From Pseudomonas sp. PH1b (GTDB lineage: Bacteria; Pseudomonadota; Gammaproteobacteria; Pseudomonadales; Pseudomonadaceae), in assembly GCF_000633395.1 (NCBI RefSeq), contig NZ_AYMU01000005.1:186001-250000 (forward strand): a DNA stretch of 64,000 nt. Direction: 5' to 3'. Under the pieces are notes generated by a model. It did no database searches and had not been told where the DNA came from. It saw nothing but the letters and a program-made list of their open reading frames with translations. The translations under genes and the position numbers were made by a program. Positions 51,879 to 61,201 of this stretch are shown here, piece by piece. Within the stretch, counting starts at the first letter, position 1. Each line of letters opens with the position of its first letter.

Positions 51879-53042
51879 ATGACCCCCCACGACCCTGAAC
51901 AATTCAACGCCATTCGTGAAGGCGTGCGTGCCCTGTGTGGCGAATTCGATGCCGCCTACTGGCGTGCCATCGACGAGCGCAAGGGCTTTCCCGAAGCCTT
52001 CGTCAAGGCCCTGACCGAGGCCGGCTGGCTGTCGGCGATGATCCCCGTGGAATACGGCGGCTCCGGCCTGGGCCTGGCCGAAGCCTCGGTGATTCTCGAA
52101 GAGGTCAACCGCTGCGGCGGCAACTCCGGCACCGTCCACGGGCAGATGTACAACATGTTCACCCTGCTGCGTCACGGCAGCGAAGCGCAGAAGCGCTACT
52201 ACCTGCCCAGGCTCGCCAGCGGCGAACTGCGCCTGCAGTCCATGGGCGTCACCGAACCCACCACCGGCACCGACACCACCAAGATCAAGACCACCGCCAT
52301 CCGCCACGGCGACAAGTACGTGATCAACGGGCAGAAGGTGTGGATCTCCAGAGTCCAGCATTCCGACCTGATGATCCTGCTGGCGCGCACCACGCCCCTG
52401 GCCGAGGTCAGGAAGAAATCCGAAGGCATGTCGATCTTCCTGGTCGACCTGCGTGACGCCATCGGCAACGGCCTGACCGTGCAACCCATCGCCAACATGG
52501 TCAACCACGAGACCAACGAACTGTTCTTCGACAACCTCGAGCTGCCGGCGGACAGCCTGATCGGCGAGGAGGGCAAGGGCTTCAAATACATCCTCGACGG
52601 CCTCAATGCCGAGCGCACGCTGATCGCCGCCGAGTGCATCGGCGATGGCCGCTGGTTCATCGAAAAGGCCAGCGCCTACGCCCGGGATCGGGTGGTGTTC
52701 GGCCGGCCCATCGGGCAGAACCAGGGGGTGCAGTTTCCCATCGCCGAGGCCCATATCGAGATCGAGGCCGCCGACCTGATGCGCTGGCGCGCCTGCGCGG
52801 AATACGACAGTGGGCGCAACGCCGGGGCCAGCGCCAACATGGCCAAGTACCTGGCCGCCAAGGCCTCCTGGGAAGCGGCCAACGCCTGCCTGCAGACCCA
52901 CGGTGGTTTTGGTTTTGCCTGCGAATACGACGTCGAGCGCAAGTTCCGCGAGACAAGGCTGTACCAGGTGGCGCCGATCTCCACCAACCTGATCCTGTCC
53001 TATGTGGCCGAGCACCTGCTCGAGCTGCCCCGCAGCTTCTGA
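51879..53042 (+). CDS. Acyl-CoA dehydrogenase of the itaconate cluster
   Basis: A 387-residue flavoprotein. It contains the N-terminal VEYGGSGLGLAEASVILEEV, the middle MGVTEPTTGTDTTKIKT, and the C-terminal RVVFGRPIGQNQGVQFPIA with QTHGGFGFACEYDVERKFRE. A homolog sits at the same place in the P. aeruginosa cluster, but it is not needed for the three core steps. It may act on a related C5-CoA such as methylsuccinyl-CoA. Start at 51879 after GGAGAG. Confidence 0.9.
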   Translation: MTPHDPEQFNAIREGVRALCGEFDAAYWRAIDERKGFPEAFVKALTEAGWLSAMIPVEYGGSGLGLAEASVILEEVNRCGGNSGTVHGQMYNMFTLLRHGSEAQKRYYLPRLASGELRLQSMGVTEPTTGTDTTKIKTTAIRHGDKYVINGQKVWISRVQHSDLMILLARTTPLAEVRKKSEGMSIFLVDLRDAIGNGLTVQPIANMVNHETNELFFDNLELPADSLIGEEGKGFKYILDGLNAERTLIAAECIGDGRWFIEKASAYARDRVVFGRPIGQNQGVQFPIAEAHIEIEAADLMRWRACAEYDSGRNAGASANMAKYLAAKASWEAANACLQTHGGFGFACEYDVERKFRETRLYQVAPISTNLILSYVAEHLLELPRSF

Positions 53043-53052
53043 GGAATCCCCG

Positions 53053-54402
53053 ATGAGCCATACCCACGACCTGGCCGGATTCCTGGCCGGCCTGCGCTAC
53101 GACGATCTGCCCGATGCGGTGGTGCAACGCAGCGAGGAGCTGTTCCTCGACTGGCTGGGCTCGGCCCTGGCAGCCCGGGGCGCGCATCCGATCCCGTTGT
53201 TCGAGGCCTATGCCCGGCACATGGGGCCCGCCACCGGGCCGGCGGCGATCCTGGTCAATGGCGGCAGCAGTTCGGCGTATTTTGCCGCCCTGGTCAACGC
53301 GGCTTCATCGCACCTGGTGGAGCAGGACGACCTGCACAACAGCTCGGTATTGCACCCGGCCACCGTGGTGTTCCCGGCGGCGCTGGCGGCCGCCCAGGAC
53401 CTGGGCAAGTCCGGCCGCGAGCTGCTGCTGGCGGCGGTGGCCGGTTATGAAGCGGGCATTCGCATCGGCGAATTCATGGGCCGTTCCCACTACCGGATCT
53501 TCCACACCACGGCCACTGTCGGCACCCTGGCGGCCGCAGTGGCGGTGGGCAAGCTGATGGAGTTCGATCCCGAGCAGTTCATCAATCTGCTGGGCAGCGC
53601 CGGCACCCAGGCCGCCGGGCTCTGGGAGTTTCTGCGCGACGCCGCCGATTCCAAGCAGTTGCACACCGCCAAGGCTGCGGCCGATGGCCTGCTGGCCGCC
53701 TACCTGACCCGGGACGGCCTGAGCGGCGCGCGTAATATCCTCGAAGGCGAGCAGGGCATGGCCGCCGGCATGTCCAGTGATGCCCGGCCCGCGTGCCTGA
53801 GCGACCGCCTCGGCAGTCGCTGGGCGCTGCTGGAGACCTCGTTCAAGTTCCACGCGTCCTGCCGTCACACCCATCCCGCTGCCGACGCCTTGCTGGCCCT
53901 GATGCAGCGCGAGGGCCTGGAGCACGAGCAGATTGCCCGGGTGCAAGCCCGGGTCCACCAGGGCGCCATTGACGTGCTGGGCCGGGTGCAAGTGCCGCAA
54001 ACCGTGCACCAGGCCAAGTTCTCCATGGGCACCGTGCTGGGCCTGATCGCGGTGCACGGCAAGGCCGGGCTGCCGGAGTTTCAGCAGCACGCACTGCACG
54101 ACCCCCGGGTCGCGGCGTTTCGCGACAAGGTCGGCATGCTGCTCGATGCCGAGGTGGACAGCGCCTACCCGCAGCGCTGGCTGGGCCGGGTCGAGGTGCA
54201 GTGCCTGGATGGCCGCACCCTGCACGGCGCCATCGACGAGCCCAAGGGTGATCCGGGCAATGGCCTGTCCCGGGCCGAGCTGGAAGACAAGTTCCAGCGC
54301 CTGCTGCAGTTCTCCGGCGCCCGCACCCCGCAGCAGGGGGCCGAGCTGATCCGCCGGATCTGGGCCCTGCGTGACGCCGCCGACCTCAACTCACTGCTCT
54401 GA
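53053..54402 (+). CDS. MmgE/PrpD-family protein
   Basis: A 449-residue protein of the MmgE/PrpD (2-methylcitrate dehydratase-like) family. Recognisable parts are FLDWLGSALAARG, ASSHLVEQDDLHNSSVLHPATVV, GYEAGIRIGEFMG and FKFHASCRHTHPAADA. Located between the dehydrogenase and ict. It probably isomerises or dehydrates a C5-dicarboxylate; its exact step in itaconate use is not settled. The start follows AGGAA, ten bases after the previous stop. Confidence 0.9.
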   Translation: MSHTHDLAGFLAGLRYDDLPDAVVQRSEELFLDWLGSALAARGAHPIPLFEAYARHMGPATGPAAILVNGGSSSAYFAALVNAASSHLVEQDDLHNSSVLHPATVVFPAALAAAQDLGKSGRELLLAAVAGYEAGIRIGEFMGRSHYRIFHTTATVGTLAAAVAVGKLMEFDPEQFINLLGSAGTQAAGLWEFLRDAADSKQLHTAKAAADGLLAAYLTRDGLSGARNILEGEQGMAAGMSSDARPACLSDRLGSRWALLETSFKFHASCRHTHPAADALLALMQREGLEHEQIARVQARVHQGAIDVLGRVQVPQTVHQAKFSMGTVLGLIAVHGKAGLPEFQQHALHDPRVAAFRDKVGMLLDAEVDSAYPQRWLGRVEVQCLDGRTLHGAIDEPKGDPGNGLSRAELEDKFQRLLQFSGARTPQQGAELIRRIWALRDAADLNSLL

Positions 54403-54434
54403 ATGCCCGACATCCAACAGGGCGAGGACCGAAC

Positions 54435-55658
54435 ATGACTGACAACACAGCACCACTACGGCCCCTGGACGGCATCACCGTGGTCAGCCTGGAGCACGCC
54501 ATCGCCGCGCCATTCTGCACCCGCCAGCTGGCGGACCTGGGCGCCCGCGTGATCAAGGTCGAGCGCCCCGGCAGCGGCGATTTCGCCCGGGGTTACGACC
54601 AGCGGGTCAAGGGCCTGGCCTCGCACTTCGTGTGGACCAACCGCTCCAAGGAAAGCCTGACCCTGGACCTCAAGCAGCCTGAAGCCGAGGGCTTGCTGGA
54701 CAGCCTGCTGGCCGGCGCCGACGTGCTGGTGCAGAACCTCGCACCGGGGGCGGCGGCGCGCATGGGGCTGTCCTTCGAAGCCCTGCATGAGCGTTTTCCA
54801 CGGCTGATCGTCTGCGATATTTCCGGCTATGGCACAGGCGGCCCCTATGAGCGGAAAAAGGCCTACGACCTGCTGATCCAGAGCGAGGGCGGCTTTCTGT
54901 CGGTGACCGGCGGCCCCGGCGAGGAGCAGATGGCCAAGGCCGGCTGCTCGATTGCCGACATCGCCGCCGGCATGTACGCCTACAGCGGGATTCTTTCGGC
55001 CCTGCTGCTGCGGGGGCGCACCGGCCTGGGCAGCCGCATCGACATCAGCATGCTGGAAAGCCTGGTGGAGTGGATGGGCTACCCCATGTACTACGCCTTC
55101 GAGGGGGCCGAGCCGCCGCCGCGGGCCGGGGCAGCCCATTCCACCATCTATCCCTACGGGCCGTTTCCCGCCGGTGACGGCGGCACGGTGATGCTCGGCC
55201 TGCAGAACGAGCGTGAATGGGCGGCGTTCTGCGACAAGGTACTGGAGCTGCCGGAACTGGCCGCCGATGAGCGCTTCAGTGCCAACTTCAAGCGATCGGC
55301 CAACCGCGCGGCGTTGCGTCAGATCATTGTCGAAGGGTTTGCCCGGCTCAGCGTCGCCCAGGTGATCGAACGGCTGGAGCAGGCGCAGATCGCCAACGCC
55401 CGGGTCAACGACATGCAGGGCGTGTGGCAGCACCCGCAACTGGCGGCCCGGGAAGCCTGGCGCCAGGTGGACAGCCCGGCTGGCCGCCTGCCGGCGCTGC
55501 TGCCGCCGGCGCGCAACAGCGCCTTCGTACCGCGCATGGACGCCGTCCCGGCGCTGGGCCAGCACAGCGCAGCGATCCTCGCCGAACTGGGCCTGAGCGC
55601 GCAAAGCATCGAGCAACTGCAGGCCCGCGGAGTCATCTCAACCCCCACCTCCCCGTAG
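54435..55658 (+). CDS. ict: Itaconate CoA-transferase (class III)
   Basis: A 407-residue family III CoA-transferase. It shows PLDGITVVSLEHAIAAPFCTRQLADLGARVIKVERP, LTLDLKQPEAEGLL and the catalytic aspartate in GCSIADIAAGMYAYSG (about residue 175). It would activate itaconate with succinyl-CoA. The gene ends exactly where REP array E begins: its TAG stop is part of the first GTAGGAGC. Confidence 0.83.
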   Translation: MTDNTAPLRPLDGITVVSLEHAIAAPFCTRQLADLGARVIKVERPGSGDFARGYDQRVKGLASHFVWTNRSKESLTLDLKQPEAEGLLDSLLAGADVLVQNLAPGAAARMGLSFEALHERFPRLIVCDISGYGTGGPYERKKAYDLLIQSEGGFLSVTGGPGEEQMAKAGCSIADIAAGMYAYSGILSALLLRGRTGLGSRIDISMLESLVEWMGYPMYYAFEGAEPPPRAGAAHSTIYPYGPFPAGDGGTVMLGLQNEREWAAFCDKVLELPELAADERFSANFKRSANRAALRQIIVEGFARLSVAQVIERLEQAQIANARVNDMQGVWQHPQLAAREAWRQVDSPAGRLPALLPPARNSAFVPRMDAVPALGQHSAAILAELGLSAQSIEQLQARGVISTPTSP

Positions 55659-56330
55659 GAGCTGGCTTGCCAGCGAAGGGGGCCCCGAGATCGCCTTCGC
55701 CGGCAAGCCGTCTCCCACAGAGGGCAGGACAACACCAGGCTCTTATCGTAGGAGCTGGCTTGCCAGCGAAGGGGCCCCTGAGATCGCCTTCGCCGGCAAG
55801 CCGGCTCCCACAGAGGGCAGGGTATACCGGGCTTTTATCGTAGGAGCTGGCTTGCCAGCGAAGAGGGCCCATGAGATCGCCTTCGCCAGCAAGCCGGTTC
55901 CCACAGAGGGCAGGACAACACCAGGCTCTTATCGTAGGAGCTGGCTTGCCAGCGAAGAGGGCCCATGAGATCGCCTTCGCCGGCAAGCCGGTTCCCACAG
56001 AGGGCAGGACAACACCAGGCTCTTATCGTAGGAGCTGGCTTGCCAGCGAAGGGGCCCCTGAGATCGCCTTCGCCGGCAAGCCGGCTCCTACAGAGGGCAG
56101 GACAACACCAGGCTCTTATCGTAGGAGCTGGCTTGCCAGCGAAGGGGCCCCTGAGATCGCCTTCGCCGGCAAGCCGGCTCCTACAGGGGGCAGGGTATAC
56201 CGGGCTCTTATCGTAGGAGCTGGCTTGCCAGCGAAGGGGCCCCTGAGATCGCCTTCGCCGGCAAGCCGGCTCCTACAGAGGGCAGGACAATACCAGGCTT
56301 TTATCGTAGGAGCCGGGCAGCAAGCCTGGC
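55655..56330. repeat. REP/REPIN array E, 92-94-bp units
   Basis: Units start at 55655, 55748, 55840, 55934, 56028, 56121, 56213 and 56306 (periods 92-94); the last is a partial copy. Each pairs GTAGGAGCTGGCTTGCCAGC with an inverted GCCGGCAAGCCGG arm; the spacer AGAGGGCAGG...CCAGGCTCTTATC is unique to this array. Longest array of the window, placed between ict and ccl. Confidence 0.95.
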
Positions 56331-56363
56331 CGCAATTGGTCTTCCATTAACAAGGATCCGAAC

Positions 56364-57176
56364 ATGTCCAACCCCATTGTCCGCTCCGCGCTGTTCGTCC
56401 CCGGCAGCCGTCCCGAGCGTTTTGCCAAGGCCCTGGCCAGCGGCGCCGACGCGGTGATCGTCGACTTCGAGGACGCGGTCGAGGAGCCCCTCAAGGTCCA
56501 GGCCCGCAACCACCTCCAGGCATTTCTCGGCGAGCACCCCGAAGCCCGGGCCTGGGTCCGGGTCAACGCCCCGGAACACCCCCAGCACAAGGCCGACCTG
56601 GAGTTCTGCATGGCCCAACCCGGCGTGACGGGGATCCTCCTGCCCAAGGTCGAAAGCGCCGCCCAGGTGGCGCGGGCCGCCGCCAGCGGGCGGCCGGTCT
56701 GGCCGATCATCGAAAGTGCCCGGGGCCTGCTGGCCCTGGCGCAGATCGCCACGGCGCCCGGGGTTCAGCGCTTGTCCTTCGGCGGCCTGGACCTGGCCCT
56801 GGACCTCAACCTCAGCAGCGCCACCCCGGCGGCGCAGTTCGCCCTGGACCAGGCGCGCCTGGCGCTGATCCTGCACTCCCGGGCCGCAGGGCTGCAGGCG
56901 CCGCTGGACGGCGTGTACCCGGGAATCGCCGACAGCCAGGGCCTGGCGGATTCGATCCGGCATGCCTACGCCATGGGCTTTGCCGGGGCCCTGTGCATTC
57001 ATCCACGGCAGGTGCCGGTGATCCACCAGGCCCTGGCCCCCAGCGCCGATGAACTGGCCTGGGCGCAGCGGGTGGTGGAGGGCGGCCAGGACGGCGCCGG
57101 GGCGTATCAGGTCGACGGGCAGATGGTCGATGCGCCGGTGCTGCTTCGTGCCCAGCGGCTGTTGGCCCTGGCGTGA
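56364..57176 (+). CDS. ccl: Citramalyl-CoA lyase, CitE/HpcH-like
   Basis: A 270-residue TIM-barrel lyase of the CitE family. It has RSALFVPGSRPERFAKAL, VIVDFEDAVEEP (metal and substrate binding), WVRVNAP, LLPKVES, IIESARGL, LSFGGLDLALDL and CIHPRQVPVIHQAL. It splits (S)-citramalyl-CoA to pyruvate and acetyl-CoA, the last step of itaconate degradation. The start follows CAAGGAT. It is separated from ict by about 700 bases of REP array, unusual for this operon. Confidence 0.85.
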   Translation: MSNPIVRSALFVPGSRPERFAKALASGADAVIVDFEDAVEEPLKVQARNHLQAFLGEHPEARAWVRVNAPEHPQHKADLEFCMAQPGVTGILLPKVESAAQVARAAASGRPVWPIIESARGLLALAQIATAPGVQRLSFGGLDLALDLNLSSATPAAQFALDQARLALILHSRAAGLQAPLDGVYPGIADSQGLADSIRHAYAMGFAGALCIHPRQVPVIHQALAPSADELAWAQRVVEGGQDGAGAYQVDGQMVDAPVLLRAQRLLALA

Positions 57177-57283
57177 AGTCGCTGCGCCAGGGCCGGGGGG
57201 CGGGGTAGTATGGGCCGTCTTTTCCCCCTGAGGTGGCCCATGCACAGCCCGGCAGCCAGCGCCAACAACCTGAGCAACCTGCG

Positions 57284-57718
57284 ATGAGCAGCCTGGAGCG
57301 CGCCATCGCGCTGGCCGCCGAAGCCCATGCCGGGCAGGTCGACAAGGGGGGCGCTCCCTATATCCTGCACCCGCTGCGGGTCATGCTGCGCCTGAGCCAG
57401 CCCGCGGCGCGGATCGTCGCGGTGTTGCACGATGTGCTGGAAGACTGTCCGGTCACCCAGGAGCAGTTGCGCGACGAAGGTTTCAGCGCAGAAGTGCTGG
57501 CGGCGCTGCAGGCGCTGACCAAGGTGGAAGGCGAAGATTATCCGGCGTTCATCCGCCGCGCCGGCGCCAACCCCTTGGCGCGGCAGGTGAAACTGGCGGA
57601 TCTGGCGGAAAACAGCGACCTGTCGCGCATCCCCGAGCCAGGCGCCGAAGACTTGCAGCGCCTGGAAAAGTACCGCCAGGCCAGGCACTACCTGATGTCA
57701 CTGGCGGTCGACGAATAG
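57284..57718 (+). CDS. SpoT-like HD hydrolase domain protein (MESH1-like)
   Basis: A 144-residue stand-alone domain resembling the (p)ppGpp hydrolase domain of SpoT/RSH and MESH1. Matches are AHAGQVDKGGAPYILHPLRV, VAVLHDVLED (HD motif) and ALTKVEGEDY with VKLADLAENSD. It may hydrolyse (p)ppGpp or a related nucleotide such as NADPH. No synthetase domain is present. A GTG further upstream (57233) is possible, but the start at 57284 gives the natural domain edge. Confidence 0.78.
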   Translation: MSSLERAIALAAEAHAGQVDKGGAPYILHPLRVMLRLSQPAARIVAVLHDVLEDCPVTQEQLRDEGFSAEVLAALQALTKVEGEDYPAFIRRAGANPLARQVKLADLAENSDLSRIPEPGAEDLQRLEKYRQARHYLMSLAVDE

Positions 57719-57724
57719 GCGGGC

Positions 57725-57916
57725 TCAGGCCTTGTCGCCGTCGCTGAGCTCGCCGGCGAAACCCCAATCGCAGTGCTCGATTTCCTGGATCACGATGTGC
57801 GTGTGCTCCGGGTTCTTGCCCAGCACCCGCACGAGCGATTCGGTGAACTCCTTGACCAGTTGGGCCTTCTGCTGGCGCGTGGCGCCGCGGGTGATCTGCA
57901 GGTTGATGTAGGGCAT
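57725..57916 (-). CDS. 4-oxalocrotonate tautomerase-family protein
   Basis: A 63-residue tautomerase. After removal of Met the catalytic Pro1 is exposed (MPYINLQITRG). The rest (QKAQLVKEFTESLVRVLGKNPEHTHIVIQEI) forms the beta-alpha-beta unit that assembles as a hexamer. The start follows GAGGAG. The substrate is unknown and no aromatic meta-cleavage genes are near. Confidence 0.9.
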   Translation of the reverse strand: MPYINLQITRGATRQQKAQLVKEFTESLVRVLGKNPEHTHIVIQEIEHCDWGFAGELSDGDKA

Positions 57917-58010
57917 GGATCGATGCTCCTCGGTAATGGCCGATGGCCGGATGAGCGCGCAGCCTACGACAACCCTTGCTCCGCCAGCCAGCCATGCAAC
58001 CTGGCAGCAA

Positions 58011-58340
58011 TCAGTTGCTGTAGCTGGAAAGGGCCAGTTCGGCGGTAGGCGTCGGCGGCTTGCGGCCCCGGGTGCGCCAGTGCTCGATCAGCGCGCGGCC
58101 ATGGGCCAGGCCGGCCTGCAACGCCGCATCGGTGCAGCTGTAGTCGTTGCCGTAGGGCGGGCAGGCGAAATGCACGGAGAAGCAAGGGTGCTGGCCGTGG
58201 CCGGTCAGGCGCCCGACGTAGCTGTAGCTGGAACCGGACTGGTGCGGATCAAGGCTGGGCGAGCTCGGCTCACGGATGATCATCACGTAGATGTCGTGGT
58301 CGAATTGGGTGTCTTGATACCAACTGCTTGAAGAATTCAT
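58011..58340 (-). CDS. Hypothetical protein upstream of the tautomerase
   Basis: A 109-residue soluble protein, not recognised. It is Ser/His/Tyr-rich and has YSYVGRLTGHGQHPCFSVHFACPPYGNDYSCTD, with three cysteines. The start follows CAAGGAGGTGG, a very strong site, which supports real expression. The same-strand tautomerase gene begins 94 bases downstream. Confidence 0.6.
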   Translation of the reverse strand: MNSSSSWYQDTQFDHDIYVMIIREPSSPSLDPHQSGSSYSYVGRLTGHGQHPCFSVHFACPPYGNDYSCTDAALQAGLAHGRALIEHWRTRGRKPPTPTAELALSSYSN

Positions 58341-58405
58341 GGTCCACCTCCTTGTCCGTGCGTCGGCGCCGCTTCTGCGGCGCCAGCCAGTTGTGCCGTG
58401 CGGGT

Positions 58406-59869
58406 CTAGCGTGTTGCGGGTGATGCGATCGCTGCTTCGGCCAGCCCGCTGGGGTGCGTGAACATCCCGGCGGGCAGGCGTTTTTCCAGGGCCCGGGCGG
58501 CCTGCAGTACCAGTGAGTCGCGGCCGAAGCGCGCGACAATCTGCAGGCCGATGGGCAAGCCCGCGGCGCTCAGGCCGCAGGGCATGCTCAGCGCCGGTTG
58601 GCGGCTGAAATTGAACGGGAAGGTGGTCGGCTGCCACATGGCGCTGACGTCGCCGGGCCAGTCGGGCGGGCTCTGGCGCTCCACGGCGAACGGCTCGACC
58701 ACCGCGGTGGGGGTCAGCAGCAAGTCGTAGTCACCGAGAAAATCATGCAGCCGCTGGGCAACCTGATGCCGCTCCTGCACGGCGCAGGCGTAGTCCAGGG
58801 CATTGAGCTGGCGCGCCCGGACCTGGGCCTGCTGGAGAAAGTCCCCCACCTGGTGCTGCTGTTCGGCGGGAATTTCCTGGGCCACGGCGCAGGCGACTTC
58901 CACTGGCCAGGCCCGCAGGTAGTTCGGCGCCGGGTTGCCGATGTCCGGCGAGGCCAGGACCAGGGTCGCCCCGGCCTGCTGCAGAAGCTGCGCTGCGGCC
59001 AGGCAACTGGCAGCGATCTGCGGGTCGACATGGGCGGCGTAGCCCAGGTCGGCGCTGAAGGCGATGCGCAGGCCGCTGACACCGTCCTCGATGCTTCCCA
59101 GGAAGTCACCCGTGGCGTGGGGCCAGGCAAAGGGCTCGCCGGGCTCGTAGATGCCCAGGTGTTCCATCAGCAGGGCAATGTCCCGTACATGGCGGGCAAT
59201 CGGTCCTTCGGCGGCCATGCCCCCGGGGTCGATGCTCGGGCAGGCGGACACTAGCCCGTGGCTGGGCTTGAAGCCAATCACCCCGCAAAAGCTTGCCGGG
59301 GTGCGGATCGACCCGGCGGCATCGTTACCGGTGGCGGCCGGGGCGTAGCCGGCGGCGACCCCAGCGGTACTGCCGCCGCTGCTGCCACCGGCATGCAGGG
59401 CGAAATTCCACGGGTTGCGGGTGATCCCGGTCAGCGGGCTATCGGTCAGGGGCGTGCTGGCCAGTTCCGGCAGGGTGGTCTTGCCGATGAAAATCGCCCC
59501 GGCCTCGCGCAGCCGAGCTACCAGGCTGCTGTCGCGGGTCATCACCGGTCGCTCCAGCAGGGCCTTCGAGCCGTTGCGGGTGTACCAGCCCTGAATGTCG
59601 CTGTTGTCCTTGACCAGAATCGCAATGCCATCCAGCCGGCCCATGGGCTGCCCGGCCGCCCAGCGTGCGGTGGACGCCTGGGCCGCGAGCAGCGCGGCGG
59701 CGTCCTGACGTTCGCACAGGGCGTTGAGCTGCGGTTCATGGCGCTCGATCTGTGCCAGCAGTGCGTGCAGCAGGTCCAGCGGGGTGAACCGCCGGGTGGC
59801 AAAACCCTGCAGCAAGGCCTCGATGGACAGCAGGTGCAGCGCCGGTTGGCTAGGGGTGGACAACGACAT
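58406..59869 (-). CDS. Amidase-signature family enzyme
   Basis: A 487-residue amidase-signature hydrolase. The Ser-cisSer-Lys triad is visible: Lys in AILVKDNSDIQGW, Ser in GGSSGGSTAGVAAG, and the nucleophile in NDAAGSIRTPASFCG. It probably cleaves a small amide; the polyamine-type binding protein 105 bases upstream on the same strand may supply the substrate. The start at 59869 follows AAGAAG; an upstream TTG at 59887 is possible. Confidence 0.88.
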   Translation of the reverse strand: MSLSTPSQPALHLLSIEALLQGFATRRFTPLDLLHALLAQIERHEPQLNALCERQDAAALLAAQASTARWAAGQPMGRLDGIAILVKDNSDIQGWYTRNGSKALLERPVMTRDSSLVARLREAGAIFIGKTTLPELASTPLTDSPLTGITRNPWNFALHAGGSSGGSTAGVAAGYAPAATGNDAAGSIRTPASFCGVIGFKPSHGLVSACPSIDPGGMAAEGPIARHVRDIALLMEHLGIYEPGEPFAWPHATGDFLGSIEDGVSGLRIAFSADLGYAAHVDPQIAASCLAAAQLLQQAGATLVLASPDIGNPAPNYLRAWPVEVACAVAQEIPAEQQHQVGDFLQQAQVRARQLNALDYACAVQERHQVAQRLHDFLGDYDLLLTPTAVVEPFAVERQSPPDWPGDVSAMWQPTTFPFNFSRQPALSMPCGLSAAGLPIGLQIVARFGRDSLVLQAARALEKRLPAGMFTHPSGLAEAAIASPATR

Positions 59870-59974
59870 GGGCAAGTCTTCTTTCAAGGACGCGGGGCGT
59901 TGGCTGCAAGCCCGCGTGGAAAGCCTCCAGGCGCGCCATTGGCGGTGGCCCGGAGCAGCTTCGGGGTGAGTGAG

Positions 59975-61096
59975 TCAGCGGCCACTGGTGACCTTGACCC
60001 AGGAACGGGTGCGGACCCGCTCGGCCTTGGCTGGCAGTGGCGCCAGGGGGAACAGGCGGGTCATGGTCTCGGCGCTGGGGAACAGATCGGGGTTGTCCAG
60101 CAACGACTGCTGGATGAACGGCTTGGAGTCGGTGACGCCGTTGGGGTAGCCGACGTAGTTGCTGATGGAGGCAATGACCTTGGGTTCCATCAGGTAGTTG
60201 AGGAAGGCGTGGGCGGTGTCCACGTGCTTGGCGCCGGCGGGGATGGCCACGGTGTCGATCCACACCAGGGTGCCTTCCTTGGGAATGCGCATTTCGATGT
60301 GCACGCCGTTCTTGGCTTCGTTGGCGCGGTTGGCCGCCTGCAGGAAGCCGCCGGAGTAGCCCACGGCCACGCAGATGTTGCCGTTGGCGATGTCGCCCAT
60401 CCACTTGGCGCTGTGGAAATAGCGCACATAGGGACGCAGCTTGAGCAACAGGGCCTCGGCCTTGCGGTAGTCCTCGGGGTTCTGGCTGTTGGAGTCCAGG
60501 CCCAGGTAGTGCAGGGCCAGGGGCAGCATTTCCGCAGGCGAGTCGAGAAAGGTCACGCCGCACTGGCTGAGCTTCTTCAGGTTCTCTTCCTTGAACACCA
60601 GGTCCCAGCTGTTGACCGGGGCGTCGCTGCCCAGCAGTTCCTGGACCTTGTCACGGTTGTAGCCGATCAGGTTGGTGCCCCACATGTAGGGGATCACGTA
60701 GCGGTTGCCGGGGTCGCTCTGTTCCAGCAGCTTCATCAGCGCCGGGTCGAGGTTCTTCCAGTTCGGCAGTTGCGCCCGGTCCAGGGGCTGGAAGGCGCCG
60801 GCGCTGATCTGCTTGCTGACGAAACCGCTGGAAGGCACCACCACGTCGTAGCCGCTGTTGCCGGTGAGCAGCTTGGCTTCGAGGACTTCATTGCTTTCGA
60901 AGATGTCGTACTTGACCTTGATCCCGCTCTCGGCCTGGAAGTCCTTGATGGTGTTGGGGGCGATGTATTCCGACCAGTTGAAGATGTTCACCGTGCGCTC
61001 GGGGGCGGCCAGGGCGGCTTGGGAGCAGGTTGCGGCGAGGGCACCCAGGGAGCAGGCCATGGCCAGGCGGGTGAGGGCGGCGTGCAGCGATTTCAT
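59975..61096 (-). CDS. Polyamine-type ABC substrate-binding protein
   Basis: A 373-residue periplasmic protein of the PotF/SpuD family, binding putrescine or spermidine-like ligands. A signal peptide (cleavage near AALAAP) is followed by VNIFNWSEYIAPNTIKDF, VVPSSGFVSKQI, PYMWGTNLIGYN and VAIPAGAKHVDTAHAFLNYL. No permease or ATPase is adjacent: an orphan binding protein placed between an AraC regulator and an amidase, all on the minus strand. Confidence 0.9.
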   Translation of the reverse strand: MKSLHAALTRLAMACSLGALAATCSQAALAAPERTVNIFNWSEYIAPNTIKDFQAESGIKVKYDIFESNEVLEAKLLTGNSGYDVVVPSSGFVSKQISAGAFQPLDRAQLPNWKNLDPALMKLLEQSDPGNRYVIPYMWGTNLIGYNRDKVQELLGSDAPVNSWDLVFKEENLKKLSQCGVTFLDSPAEMLPLALHYLGLDSNSQNPEDYRKAEALLLKLRPYVRYFHSAKWMGDIANGNICVAVGYSGGFLQAANRANEAKNGVHIEMRIPKEGTLVWIDTVAIPAGAKHVDTAHAFLNYLMEPKVIASISNYVGYPNGVTDSKPFIQQSLLDNPDLFPSAETMTRLFPLAPLPAKAERVRTRSWVKVTSGR

Positions 61097-61201
61097 GCGA
61101 CAACTCCATGTCTGAAATGTTCAGAACCATCTGATGGATCATTCTTGGCCGGATGGCCGGTGGAGAGAATGTTTGCAACGGTCAATAGGGGATATTTGAC
61201 G

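Noticed and set aside
58406..59869. GatA glutamyl-tRNA amidotransferase
   Set aside because: No gatB or gatC nearby and the sequence fits general amidase-signature enzymes better.
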